From the NCBI GenBank assembly GCA_937897245.1, contig CALCBO010000047.1, positions 1-43,533 on the forward strand: 43,533 nt of DNA, read 5' to 3'. The notes below the pieces were generated by a model. It saw only the letters and a list, made by a program, of their open reading frames with translations, had not been told where the DNA came from and did not search any database. Positions 1-8,140 of this stretch are shown here, in pieces. Both the position numbers and the translations under genes were made by a program. Positions within the stretch are counted from its first letter, which is position 1. Every line of letters starts with the position of its first letter. This DNA is from an uncultured Caryophanales bacterium. GTDB taxonomy: Bacteria > Bacillota_I > Bacilli_A > RF39 > UBA660.

Positions 1-53
1 TTTCTCCTTTTCAAAAGTGATTTAATTGATGTTTTATTGTTTTGTTTAATTTA
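1..53. repeat. 53-bp terminal direct repeat, left copy
   Basis: Bases 1-53 are identical to bases 43481-43533. The repeat holds the A/C-rich leader and ribosome site of the gene at 42970-43476, whose promoter lies just inside at 53-81. Joining the ends restores one promoter-leader-gene unit, so the simplest reading is a circular assembly with the overlap left in. A true short terminal redundancy cannot be excluded from sequence alone. Confidence 0.95.
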
Positions 54-81
54 TTCTATCACAAAAAAGATAACTTGTAAA
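53..81 (-). promoter_or_regulatory. sigma70-type promoter P1 (drives 43476 gene across the junction)
   Basis: On the minus strand there is a -35 TTTACA (76-81), a 17-bp spacer and a -10 TAGAAT (53-58). The transcript would cross position 1 into the right-hand copy of the terminal repeat and reach the ATG at 43476. It has the same spacing, flanks and A/C-rich leader as promoters P2-P4. Confidence 0.85.
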
Positions 82-101
82 TACCTTTTTTAAAATTTTT
101 T

Positions 102-566
102 TCACAAAAAATCATTGGTATCATGGGCATGTTTATATGCCTTTTCTACTGCATCAATGGCCATAACAGACTTTTCATTTTTGAATAGTGGGTGATCATC
201 ACAGTACTTCTTGTAAAACGTTATATCTTCCAGAATATCATTAAAATATTCCTCACTATGTTTTTCTTTTCTTCTCACCTCATCTGCATAACGTAAAATT
301 CTACGCCTTGCCGCTTTGGCTTTTTCCTCTTTATCTTTTTCATCCTGCTCTTTATCATGCTTTTCTATTTCATTAACTTTCTTTTCAAGATTATCCAGTT
401 TCTCAAGTGTTTCTTTGTTTATTGCTTTTCCAATTTGGATTGCTATATAAGTCCATGGCTTATATTTACTGCTAAAACCTTGAATCAATGTTGTAATAGC
501 AACAGCAATAATTCCGGACAACCAAACAACATTCTGAAAACCTAAAATTGAAAATATATTCTCCAT
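102..566 (-). CDS. membrane-anchored coiled-coil phage protein (holin-like position)
   Basis: 154 aa. One hydrophobic segment near the N-terminus (about residues 8-28) is followed by a long Lys/Glu-rich coiled coil (about 50-95) and a C-terminal helical segment containing YCDDHPLF. This layout is seen in late-region proteins of many Firmicutes phages, some annotated as holin-like or unknown; I cannot assign a function. I prefer the ATG at 566; an in-frame TTG at 590 would add eight residues. Neither has a good ribosome site, so coupling to the short reading frame that ends at 572 is plausible. It is the last gene of the late block, followed by promoter P1. Confidence 0.75.
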   Translation of the reverse strand: MENIFSILGFQNVVWLSGIIAVAITTLIQGFSSKYKPWTYIAIQIGKAINKETLEKLDNLEKKVNEIEKHDKEQDEKDKEEKAKAARRRILRYADEVRRKEKHSEEYFNDILEDITFYKKYCDDHPLFKNEKSVMAIDAVEKAYKHAHDTNDFL

Positions 567-571
567 ATGAT

Positions 572-673
572 CAACCGAAGAAAAAGCCAAGCAATGTTAA
601 ACCAAAACCTATTGCATCAGATATTCTTAAACCAGACAATTTACTACTTGCATTAGATTTTATGTAAACGTCA
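572..673 (-). other. open +1 frame after the ferritin-like gene: 33-aa hydrophobic tail
   Basis: Directly after the TTT-TGA-C end of the ferritin-like gene, the +1 frame runs on for 33 residues with a protein-like composition and ends in a hydrophobic stretch (AIGFGLTLLGFFFG). The only canonical start upstream is a GTG whose Shine-Dalgarno sequence is too close. The frame stops 5 bases before the next ATG (566). It could be a separately started small membrane protein, a +1-frameshift extension as in the RF2 gene (CTT-TGA-C), or chance. Confidence 0.3.
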
Positions 674-976
674 AAATTTCTGGCGTGATTCTTCTGCACT
701 CCCTTCCAATTTACACATTGAATCATCAATAGCTACACCCATATCAAGTAGGATTGATTTGATATGATTTTTATGCAGATGCTCCTCTTTTGCAATATCC
801 TTAAATAATTGTGCATAACCGGAGTTAGGATATTTTTCTGCAGCTTCTTTTGCAAGATTGTTATATTCAATAACCCCATTGCACTCATCACAAAAAGCAT
901 CTTTCAGTTTCTGTTCAAATTCATCCACCTTTTCAGGTTTTACATTTTCATCTTCCCAAGTCTCTGTATTTTCCAT
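671..976 (-). CDS. ferritin-like (rubrerythrin-type) small protein
   Basis: 101 aa, mostly helical. It contains CDECNGVIEYNNLAKEAAEK and, later, AKEEHLHKNH, which resemble the E...ExxH metal ligands of ferritin-like four-helix proteins; the family call is moderate. The ATG at 976 is chosen because GGAGG lies 8 bases upstream; a TTG at 1015 has no such site. It ends in TTT-TGA-C, after which another frame stays open for 33 hydrophobic residues (to 572), so an extended form by +1 slippage is conceivable. Its role in the phage is unknown. Confidence 0.7.
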   Translation of the reverse strand: MENTETWEDENVKPEKVDEFEQKLKDAFCDECNGVIEYNNLAKEAAEKYPNSGYAQLFKDIAKEEHLHKNHIKSILLDMGVAIDDSMCKLEGSAEESRQKF

Positions 977-1007
977 CTTCAAATCCTCCAAAATAGACAT
1001 AAGGTTT

Positions 1008-1376
1008 TTAGTCAATAATATAAGATTTTAACCTATCAACATCTGCAGCAGAAAATTTCAATTCCTTTTCATTTGGTGAAATAAAATTAATTGCTGGAAT
1101 TTTAACGGGAAAATATCCACACTTTGAAATACTATCTTTTGCAATATTATAAAGTAAATCAATATCATAGGTTTTGTTTTCATCATCATAATTTGCAAGG
1201 GATTTAAAAATATCATTTTCAAACAATTTATCAAGCAATTTGTTATTTGCCTTAACTGCACTAATGCCAATTGAAATTACTACCTGAAAACCTCTATCAC
1301 TTGAAATTTCCGGCATAACGTCTTTTTCAATATATTTTATAATACCATCAATGATTTTCTGTTTCTCTACATGCAT
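1008..1376 (-). CDS. hypothetical phage protein
   Basis: 122 aa, no family recognised with confidence. The N-terminal half is helical (IIDGIIKYIEKDVMPEIS). The C-terminal part is compact and Pro-rich (GYFPVKIPAINFISPNEK) and ends DVDRLKSYIID. The start at 1376 has GAGG 8 bases upstream; a longer frame to 1412 lacks one. It sits between the putative virion protein at 1487 and the ferritin-like gene, at the end of the late block, so it is probably expressed late. No membrane segment, signal or Cys motif is visible. Confidence 0.65.
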   Translation of the reverse strand: MHVEKQKIIDGIIKYIEKDVMPEISSDRGFQVVISIGISAVKANNKLLDKLFENDIFKSLANYDDENKTYDIDLLYNIAKDSISKCGYFPVKIPAINFISPNEKELKFSAADVDRLKSYIID

Positions 1377-1392
1377 TTTATTTTCCTCATAT

Positions 1393-1439
1393 TGGTTTGG
1401 CCCTAAATACAATTAACAATCATATCCAGAGCCAAACCA
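1393..1439 (-). other. 9-bp inverted repeat hairpin before the 1376 start
   Basis: TGGTTTGGC at 1393-1401 pairs with GCCAAACCA at 1431-1439 across a 29-base loop. There is no U-tract on the minus-strand side, so it does not look like a classical terminator. It ends just before the ribosome site of the 1376 gene and may be a leader or processing structure. Confidence 0.5.
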
Positions 1440-1486
1440 TAATTTTATTTTTGCAATTTACTTTGATTTACTTTAAAACCAAATGA

Positions 1487-1948
1487 TCAATTTCCTGTTG
1501 CTTCAGTTGTACCACCAGAGCTTGTTGCCGGAGGAACTACCGGAGGGAATGGAGGCATAGGACGAACTTCTGCCATGCCATAGCCAGGTGCAAGCGCATA
1601 GTTAGGAACAAAAGGTTTTACTACCTGACCAACCTGATACTGAAGGTTCTGAATGTTTACCATCTGGGCTGCATTCCAAGCATTCTGATTTGCAATCTGC
1701 CCCTGAATGCCAATCGCTGCATGGTCAGTATACTGCTGAGCCTTAAGAAGTGTGATTTCATTATCCTTTGCAATGGATTCTTTAATCAGACCCATTTCAT
1801 AACGAGTAACAGGTCTATCACTCTCGGAAACATTTCTATTTCCAAGAAGTCCAGAAATACCACCTACACCTTCAAGGCCACCAAGAACAGTACCAATAAT
1901 GCCCGTTGTGAGTGCAGCTGTTCCTACACCTTTGCTAGCATATTCCAT
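1487..1948 (-). CDS. conserved phage protein with Gly-rich N-terminus, putative virion-associated
   Basis: 153 aa. It begins with a Gly/Ala-rich hydrophobic stretch (about residues 6-36) that could insert in a membrane. A central helical or coiled region (about 45-105) contains TRYEMGLIKESIAKDNEITL, followed by a Pro-rich tail (MPPFPPVVPPA). Proteins of this build are common downstream of tail genes in gut Firmicutes phages and are usually unnamed. The start at 1948 has AAAGGAG nearby. Its 161-base upstream gap contains no clear promoter. The virion role is inferred from position only. Confidence 0.65.
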   Translation of the reverse strand: MEYASKGVGTAALTTGIIGTVLGGLEGVGGISGLLGNRNVSESDRPVTRYEMGLIKESIAKDNEITLLKAQQYTDHAAIGIQGQIANQNAWNAAQMVNIQNLQYQVGQVVKPFVPNYALAPGYGMAEVRPMPPFPPVVPPATSSGGTTEATGN

Positions 1949-2109
1949 TGAGTTACTCCTTTCCGTCCATTAAATAAAAATAATAGACTTAAAAAATAAA
2001 ATTAGTTGTTATCTATTTCTTGACTAAAATCCATGTGCACCTGAACTTTAATCTTGAAATCATTATTTAATTATGTTTTTATTGTTTTCCACGAAGAGAT
2101 CAAATCATA

Positions 2110-5091
2110 TCACAAAAACTTATTGGCTTTGAAATATAAGTCCTGCACAACAGTTCCCGCCGACACATTAAATATAACTTCAACCGAATCATTATAAATA
2201 GGTTTAGAATACCATTCCGGCAACATTGTATCATGTGTTATAGTTCTACTTTCAACAGCAGATACAACATCAATCGAGCCACTAAATACAACCTCATAAT
2301 CATAACCACGAATGCCCTGAGAATTATCATTCTGAATTATTGGTTTAATAGTTCCTGCATTTTCAAACGTAAGAACCCCATTTGTATTTATCGGACTGCC
2401 GGTAATAACATAATCATCCCAATCAAATACGCTGGAACAAGAGCAAATATTACCATCAAAGATACGGTTTATAAGTGATTGAGTGCCATTGAAATCCGCC
2501 CCCATTTCCCTATATTTTTCCCAATTTGCATCTACATAAGAAACACCCACAAAAAAACCATTATCATGCAGAGTCTCAATAATTGTTTTAGCAATTGAAT
2601 CATCAAATCTTGCCATTTGGGTACCCCAAATTAGAGGGGCACCAATTTGTTTACAAGCCGAAAGAATATCCTGCGGGTCAATATTGGTGTTATCCCAGAA
2701 ATATATTGGTGTATTACCAACAGAACTGCGAACTCCACCATATGCAATATAGCCAGTTTCACCCATATATTTTTTAGCTACCTCATGGGACACCGTTCCA
2801 TTTGGAGCAACGGAGCGGCCAACAAATGGAACTATATTCTGAGCATTGCACTCCTGCAAAAACTCATCTAACCTAACAGGTCTAGTTTGATACTTTACTG
2901 TTGCCGTATTATATCTAACATTTTCAATAATCCAATCCCATGTAACACTGGATGCTGATATATTTGATATATCAGTCACACCATCAACATGCTTAAAATA
3001 GTTTCCGAATTTACCAGAACTTAAATGATTGACAAAAAACACATTATCTGATGTTACCGCTACATTAGCCTCAATAATCCCAAACCCCATTTTTTTTGAA
3101 AGGCGTATATGGTATACAGATTCATGAGGAATAATTGGGTTTGAATCATTAACAAATAAATGATCATAACAAGGTGATTCATTACGCAATCTACTTAAAA
3201 TAGCATTTTTATTACTTTCTACGCTATTATTAAGAGCATCAAATTCTTCACTTTTTGGGAGAACAGACATTTGTTCTTGTAAAAGTTCAACATCTTTTAT
3301 TGCAGGCAATGTATTTCTAACAAAATGGTTAGAAACAACAGTTACTAAATTTTCAGGAACTTCTTCAGGAACTATATTCTCATCACTTTCCTTTGCAACA
3401 ACCACGACAAAACAACAATAACTTGGGCAAAAGAATGTATACTCATCAAATTTCCAACCAGAATCTTCTATTTTTTCTCTAGTATTTCTATCAAATGTTT
3501 GAATGGCAAACTTATAACCAGTTGAACCATCAAAAATGACTTTAAGCATACCACAATAATTAACAACATCAGATGAAACTCTTAACCTTTTAATTCCAAT
3601 CACGTCAAGGTTATTAACTCGCATTCCAGAAACATAATCATTAATAGTTAATCTAAAATCATATATATCTTTTGGTTTATACCTATAATCAAGCCCAATA
3701 AGTCCCCCTTCTGTAATTTTATATATACGCAATTTTTGTCCTGCAACGGCCACAGGGTTCATATACATGTTAATTCTTGTATTTGAGCAAAGAATAAACA
3801 AATTATCTACTACCCTAAAATCATTACCAGTACCTGAAAGTTTGTGCGTATATAATGAATCCGTATATTCAGGAATGCACATAAATAACCCAGTAAAACT
3901 ATCAGTAGTATAATTATACCGACTATTATCTTGAGTGGTTATCGTATATACAAGTTCTAAATTATTTATATCGAAATCTTTAAAATTATATCTATCAAGA
4001 TAGTTTGAACTAATAACAGCATCAATTGCCTCTCGATCGCTGTCACTCATTTCCTTAGATAAATAAATTATTGAAAAATCACAATTGCCAAAAGTTCTAT
4101 AACTAAACGAAAACTGTATAACATTTTCCGGTATTGTAACAATATCACTATGATATTTTTCGTTTCTACCAATTAAAACAACTCGATTTTTTGTGCCATC
4201 AGCGTATACATACAAAATGCATAACCACATACTTTTTGTTTCCGGATAACTTAGCTTATACTTTACTTTTTTTCCGTATACCCTGACCATTTCCGTATAT
4301 ACTTCTTGTTGTTCTCCAGAAGAACTCGGTGGATAAATAGAACCATTCGCACCCCAATAACCAGGGTTTGTAGTCGGAGTAAACTCGTATAAACTTAAAT
4401 TATCCCCTACTATTTTAGCATCTGCAGCCATATTTTCAACAGATAATGTTTTATCCGTTTCAAATGCAGTTGAATTATATACACCACCAGAAGTCCAAGC
4501 AGAACCATTCCAATAATACCAATTACCATTTGTATATCCGGATTCTGAACCAGTATAAACATAAATTTTATTATGATCAGTCATTGCTGATGCTGTAGAT
4601 GCTACCAACGGGGAACCAACCATTGATTGAAGTTCTGCAATATCGGCACTAATAGATGCAGCTTGTGCTCTAATATCATTAAGCATCTGGTTGAAGATTT
4701 CTTCTGCCTCAGTATCAATAATTATACCTTCAGAACTTGAATCAGTATCAACATTTAAAACAAACTTTGCTGTTGCTAATTTTTGGTTAGATTGATTTGT
4801 AAACTTTAAAACACAAATTGCTTTACCAATAACATCTGTCATATCATCAGCCAAAGCCATTGTAACAATATTTCCGAAATAAGAACAGCTATGAGAAAAA
4901 TAACTTTTGTTTGATTTTATTCCCTGCACAGAAATATTTATTGACGCAGGAATTGAAAAAGCATTACCCTGATTTGTAATCTCAAATTCAATTTCCCTTG
5001 CCCCATTATCATGCTGGGATGCATAAACAATCACCCAACCACCTTTTGGAGCAACATCCAGTTTATACCTTTGTTTTGCTATAACAGCCAT
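2110..5091 (-). CDS. receptor-binding/baseplate protein: BppU N-domain plus GDPD-like domain
   Basis: 993 aa. The N-terminus (about 1-120) resembles the BppU baseplate domain (opening RYKLDVAP, then EIEFEITNQGNAF) that attaches receptor-binding parts to lactococcal-type baseplates. A helical linker follows (about 130-155). The middle is beta-rich. Residues about 640-875 look like a glycerophosphodiester phosphodiesterase barrel (GFGIIEANVAVTSDNVFFVNH), but the usual HR pair and the ExD are altered: EAN stands where EVD is expected, although the following His is kept. This suggests glycan or teichoic-acid binding, or weak hydrolysis. A last beta domain covers about 880-993. Being the largest tail-tip gene after Tal supports a host-recognition role. 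Confidence 0.75.
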   Translation of the reverse strand: MAVIAKQRYKLDVAPKGGWVIVYASQHDNGAREIEFEITNQGNAFSIPASINISVQGIKSNKSYFSHSCSYFGNIVTMALADDMTDVIGKAICVLKFTNQSNQKLATAKFVLNVDTDSSSEGIIIDTEAEEIFNQMLNDIRAQAASISADIAELQSMVGSPLVASTASAMTDHNKIYVYTGSESGYTNGNWYYWNGSAWTSGGVYNSTAFETDKTLSVENMAADAKIVGDNLSLYEFTPTTNPGYWGANGSIYPPSSSGEQQEVYTEMVRVYGKKVKYKLSYPETKSMWLCILYVYADGTKNRVVLIGRNEKYHSDIVTIPENVIQFSFSYRTFGNCDFSIIYLSKEMSDSDREAIDAVISSNYLDRYNFKDFDINNLELVYTITTQDNSRYNYTTDSFTGLFMCIPEYTDSLYTHKLSGTGNDFRVVDNLFILCSNTRINMYMNPVAVAGQKLRIYKITEGGLIGLDYRYKPKDIYDFRLTINDYVSGMRVNNLDVIGIKRLRVSSDVVNYCGMLKVIFDGSTGYKFAIQTFDRNTREKIEDSGWKFDEYTFFCPSYCCFVVVVAKESDENIVPEEVPENLVTVVSNHFVRNTLPAIKDVELLQEQMSVLPKSEEFDALNNSVESNKNAILSRLRNESPCYDHLFVNDSNPIIPHESVYHIRLSKKMGFGIIEANVAVTSDNVFFVNHLSSGKFGNYFKHVDGVTDISNISASSVTWDWIIENVRYNTATVKYQTRPVRLDEFLQECNAQNIVPFVGRSVAPNGTVSHEVAKKYMGETGYIAYGGVRSSVGNTPIYFWDNTNIDPQDILSACKQIGAPLIWGTQMARFDDSIAKTIIETLHDNGFFVGVSYVDANWEKYREMGADFNGTQSLINRIFDGNICSCSSVFDWDDYVITGSPINTNGVLTFENAGTIKPIIQNDNSQGIRGYDYEVVFSGSIDVVSAVESRTITHDTMLPEWYSKPIYNDSVEVIFNVSAGTVVQDLYFKANKFL

Positions 5092-5094
5092 AAA

Positions 5095-5415
5095 TCATCC
5101 CTCACTATTGTCTGAATCAGTACCATCTAAATTATCCTCAGATTCTTCGGATTCTTTTGCTAAACTATTAAATAGTGCCTCATTCGATTGCACTGTTTTA
5201 TATTTTAATAAAACGGATTCAAGAATCATACAAGCAATAGATGGTGGAATATCATTGCCAGTAAACTGAGCATGGACATAACCTGTAATAATTACTTGCA
5301 ACTTTGCAACCTTTTCTGCAAAATCAATATTACCCTGAGCAACTGCTCTTTCAATTTCTTTTTGTTTTTTAATTTCTTCAATATCTTTTGAAGCGACCAT
5401 TTTACCACTTGCCAT
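5095..5415 (-). CDS. hypothetical small tail-region protein
   Basis: 106 aa with a Lys-rich helical start (SKDIEEIKKQKEIERAV), a mixed central part and a very acidic Ser/Glu/Asp tail. No family recognised. It lies between the tail endopeptidase and the receptor-binding protein, 3 bases ahead of the latter's ATG, so the two are very likely translationally coupled. The position suggests an assembly or adaptor role at the tail tip, but this is only inference. The start has AAAGG about 11 bases upstream. Confidence 0.6.
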   Translation of the reverse strand: MASGKMVASKDIEEIKKQKEIERAVAQGNIDFAEKVAKLQVIITGYVHAQFTGNDIPPSIACMILESVLLKYKTVQSNEALFNSLAKESEESEDNLDGTDSDNSEG

Positions 5416-5434
5416 TTTTATTTCATCCTTTATT

Positions 5435-7267
5435 TTAATCCAATGGTGTTACCATAAATCCACTTATAAAATGTAACCTTTTCCTGTCCCAAGTAATTGT
5501 ACCATCACCATTGTCGGTAATTTGTGTTACTACCCAAATATATCCAGATTGGCAAAAGGTACCAGTTCCGCTACCGGTTGCAACCGCAATTTTTGGTGCC
5601 TGAATTCTGATAACATCTTTGCCAATAAGCCTTAACCCATACCTATCAATATCATCAACCAAATCATGTTCAACAGTAGCATAGTCAATTAATCCATATT
5701 GAACATTAGAACCATTCACATTTCTATAACCAACCAATTGGCCTGCAGTGTTTAATCTAGTCCAATATCCACTTGTATCACCAGCAGTTATCTGGCCATT
5801 AATAGTAGCATTTTTTGCAGTTAAAGCACCACCACTTGTAACAACAAAATTCCCATCACCAAGATTAATTGAGCCTTTTTTAATTGAAAGAGTTCCATCT
5901 TCCAGATTAAAAGTAGTTATATTATTTACATCTGCCAAAACACCTGCTCTAATAACACCTGCATTTAAAACCCCAGTTGTTATCATTGTAGCATTAATTT
6001 TACCATCTTTTGTTAATGCTAGTCCGTATGTTCCGTTATACCCATTATTTGAATGACCTAAACCATTTTGGTTCCATCTCCATACCTGTTGTGCTGTATT
6101 TATATCTTTAGAATCACCAAGGTTTACTAATTCAATTGGCCTACCATCATCGTCATAAATCCACTTAAAATAACCACCTTGATTTCCTGTTATTAAAGCA
6201 GTTGCAGCATCAACTTCTTCTTGGATTAAATCGTATATTGTAGTCCTTTGTGCCTCAATTAAATCATTAGCTGTTTTTGAATTACTCTTAACAATTTTTT
6301 CAATTGATGGAGCTTGAGAACTAAGTGTAATAGAATCCAAACTATGGTCATTATATTCCCTATATTTTACACATTGATGATCAACTCTTGTTTTGCGTCT
6401 CTGGTCCACAATTGTAACTATTTTATATAACCAAATATCACCGTCAAAATTCTTAATACTACATGTATATGATTTCTGGGGCATACATTTTTCATTTAAA
6501 ACCTCTTGAGCATATTTAAGCAGATTTTGCTTGACAGTATATCTTTCATCAGTAACAACATAATTTATTACTTTATTAGAGTATGCTACATTTTCAACAT
6601 ACTCTTTGCCATTATTTATGCTAGCAAATGTAAGTCCATCTTTACCATAAGCATAAACTCTAGTAACAAAATCGGAACTATCCCCATTATAACCAAGTTC
6701 TGTCATATTCAAGTCTTCCATAAAAAATTCACCAGAACTTGTGTATGAATCCGGATTAACTGCAGTAATTGATTTATTGATTGCATCAAATTTAAATACA
6801 ACAGAAAAAGCATCTGCTACATAATCCAATAATTCATGTGATGTTACCGCAACAAATGCTTTTCCTTCCTGTTTTTCAACAGTTGTATGTATTGATAGAT
6901 CAACGCCTGATTCATAATTTCTAGTCCACCCTGTAGGAATAATTGCAAGTAAAACCTGATCAATTGTTGAATTTGTCATTCTAAAATTTTTATTAAGCTT
7001 TGCTTTCCAATCATCCAAATCAAGCTCACAATTTACAGTTGTAAAATCAGAATGCTCGTCAATTTTCTTAATTACAAACCTATTTCCAAAAACATCAAGT
7101 TTTACTTCTTCAGCTATACTTACATGATTTTCATTTTTCCTTTGGATTTCAAATGTTACTGTATCCGCACCATTTAAATTATGGTCACAATAACATTTAT
7201 CATCTTCAAGAGTAATTGGTATAGCTGAGGATAAATTGTCTAATTCATAAACTCTTAAAACAATCAT
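5435..7267 (-). CDS. tail-associated lysin/tail endopeptidase (Tal-like minor structural protein)
   Basis: 610 aa. The N-terminal half matches the Firmicutes phage minor structural/prophage tail endopeptidase type: it opens MIVLRVYELDNL and continues through repeated beta/alpha modules (CYCDHNLNGADTVTFEIQRK). A coiled linker lies near 340-370, and a C-terminal beta-solenoid-like part near 450-520 contains FVVTSGGALTAKNATING. It forms the hub of the tail tip below Dit. The ATG at 7267 is chosen because GGAGG lies 10 bases upstream; an upstream TTG overlaps that site. No classical catalytic cell-wall domain is visible. Confidence 0.8.
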   Translation of the reverse strand: MIVLRVYELDNLSSAIPITLEDDKCYCDHNLNGADTVTFEIQRKNENHVSIAEEVKLDVFGNRFVIKKIDEHSDFTTVNCELDLDDWKAKLNKNFRMTNSTIDQVLLAIIPTGWTRNYESGVDLSIHTTVEKQEGKAFVAVTSHELLDYVADAFSVVFKFDAINKSITAVNPDSYTSSGEFFMEDLNMTELGYNGDSSDFVTRVYAYGKDGLTFASINNGKEYVENVAYSNKVINYVVTDERYTVKQNLLKYAQEVLNEKCMPQKSYTCSIKNFDGDIWLYKIVTIVDQRRKTRVDHQCVKYREYNDHSLDSITLSSQAPSIEKIVKSNSKTANDLIEAQRTTIYDLIQEEVDAATALITGNQGGYFKWIYDDDGRPIELVNLGDSKDINTAQQVWRWNQNGLGHSNNGYNGTYGLALTKDGKINATMITTGVLNAGVIRAGVLADVNNITTFNLEDGTLSIKKGSINLGDGNFVVTSGGALTAKNATINGQITAGDTSGYWTRLNTAGQLVGYRNVNGSNVQYGLIDYATVEHDLVDDIDRYGLRLIGKDVIRIQAPKIAVATGSGTGTFCQSGYIWVVTQITDNGDGTITWDRKRLHFISGFMVTPLD

Positions 7268-7285
7268 GAAAAACAACCTCCAAAA

Positions 7286-8140
7286 CTATACCAAAAAAGT
7301 TGGATAATATCTTAAAGTAAGTTCTGTTATATCACCAGATGTTTGTGTAAATTTAACCTTATTTTCCCCAGGTTCAACTATGGGAAATTGGTATAAATCC
7401 GTATTGATAAAATTATTCACATAGCCATCAAAAGTTGGGTTATTTGCAGAACCTCTTAAAACCTTTCCATCTAAGCCATCTATTACATGGTAATTATATA
7501 AATTTGCATTGCTAACAGTTATTGTTGTATATGATTCCTGACCATAAGCAAATTTGATTGTACTGCCTTTTTTAGTGCTATGCCAAAATGCAAGCAATCC
7601 ACTTGCAACAGAACCACTATTATAGATTTTTATTTCGGATGCAATTTGTGAAGTATTATATTTAAGCTCAACCAAAGGCAATCTTTTAACCGCAATTGTT
7701 GAAATATCCACTTTATAAAAATGCAGCACTTTAGTATCAGAAATTGAAACATCTGTTAATATACAAAGATATTCAAATTCAGAATCCCCAACATTCACAA
7801 CAACAGGGGCATCCTTTTGAAAATCCCTTATCAACTTATTTATATTTAATTGGGCCTCAGTGTATGTTGCTCCTCCAACATAAAAACTAAATTCTATTCC
7901 ATTGTCCCCATTTTTATATTGATTAACAATATAACTATATTTGCCAATTTTTTTAAATGCATCATAAGACATTTTTGCCGGTTTAAGATCATATTCAATT
8001 AAATCAGCATTATACTCATAAACATTTATTCCATTTACAAATACAGGGTAACCAATTTGATTATCCTGTATTTGAAAGTTTGAATCATAAACTTCTCTAT
8101 CAAAATAATTACCCAATTTGGTTACCCCTTTATTATGCAT
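7286..8140 (-). CDS. distal tail protein (Dit-like)
   Basis: 284 aa. Order (tape measure, this gene, Tal) and length match Dit, the ring joining tail tube and tip. The content fits: an N-terminal segment with YPVFVNGINV, mixed alpha/beta, and a C-terminal galectin-like beta domain ending TLRYYPTFLV. The ATG at 8140 overlaps the tape-measure stop by 8 bases but has a cramped ribosome site. A TTG at 8116 has AAAGGGG at ideal spacing and may be the real start (276 aa). Family call is by context plus general resemblance. Confidence 0.75.
   Translation of the reverse strand: MHNKGVTKLGNYFDREVYDSNFQIQDNQIGYPVFVNGINVYEYNADLIEYDLKPAKMSYDAFKKIGKYSYIVNQYKNGDNGIEFSFYVGGATYTEAQLNINKLIRDFQKDAPVVVNVGDSEFEYLCILTDVSISDTKVLHFYKVDISTIAVKRLPLVELKYNTSQIASEIKIYNSGSVASGLLAFWHSTKKGSTIKFAYGQESYTTITVSNANLYNYHVIDGLDGKVLRGSANNPTFDGYVNNFINTDLYQFPIVEPGENKVKFTQTSGDITELTLRYYPTFLV

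Noticed and set aside
1949..2109. Tiny reading frame or promoter in the gap before the 1487-1948 gene
   Set aside because: A 16-codon frame has no ribosome site, and no -35/-10 pair of reasonable quality is seen; I consider it a plain spacer.
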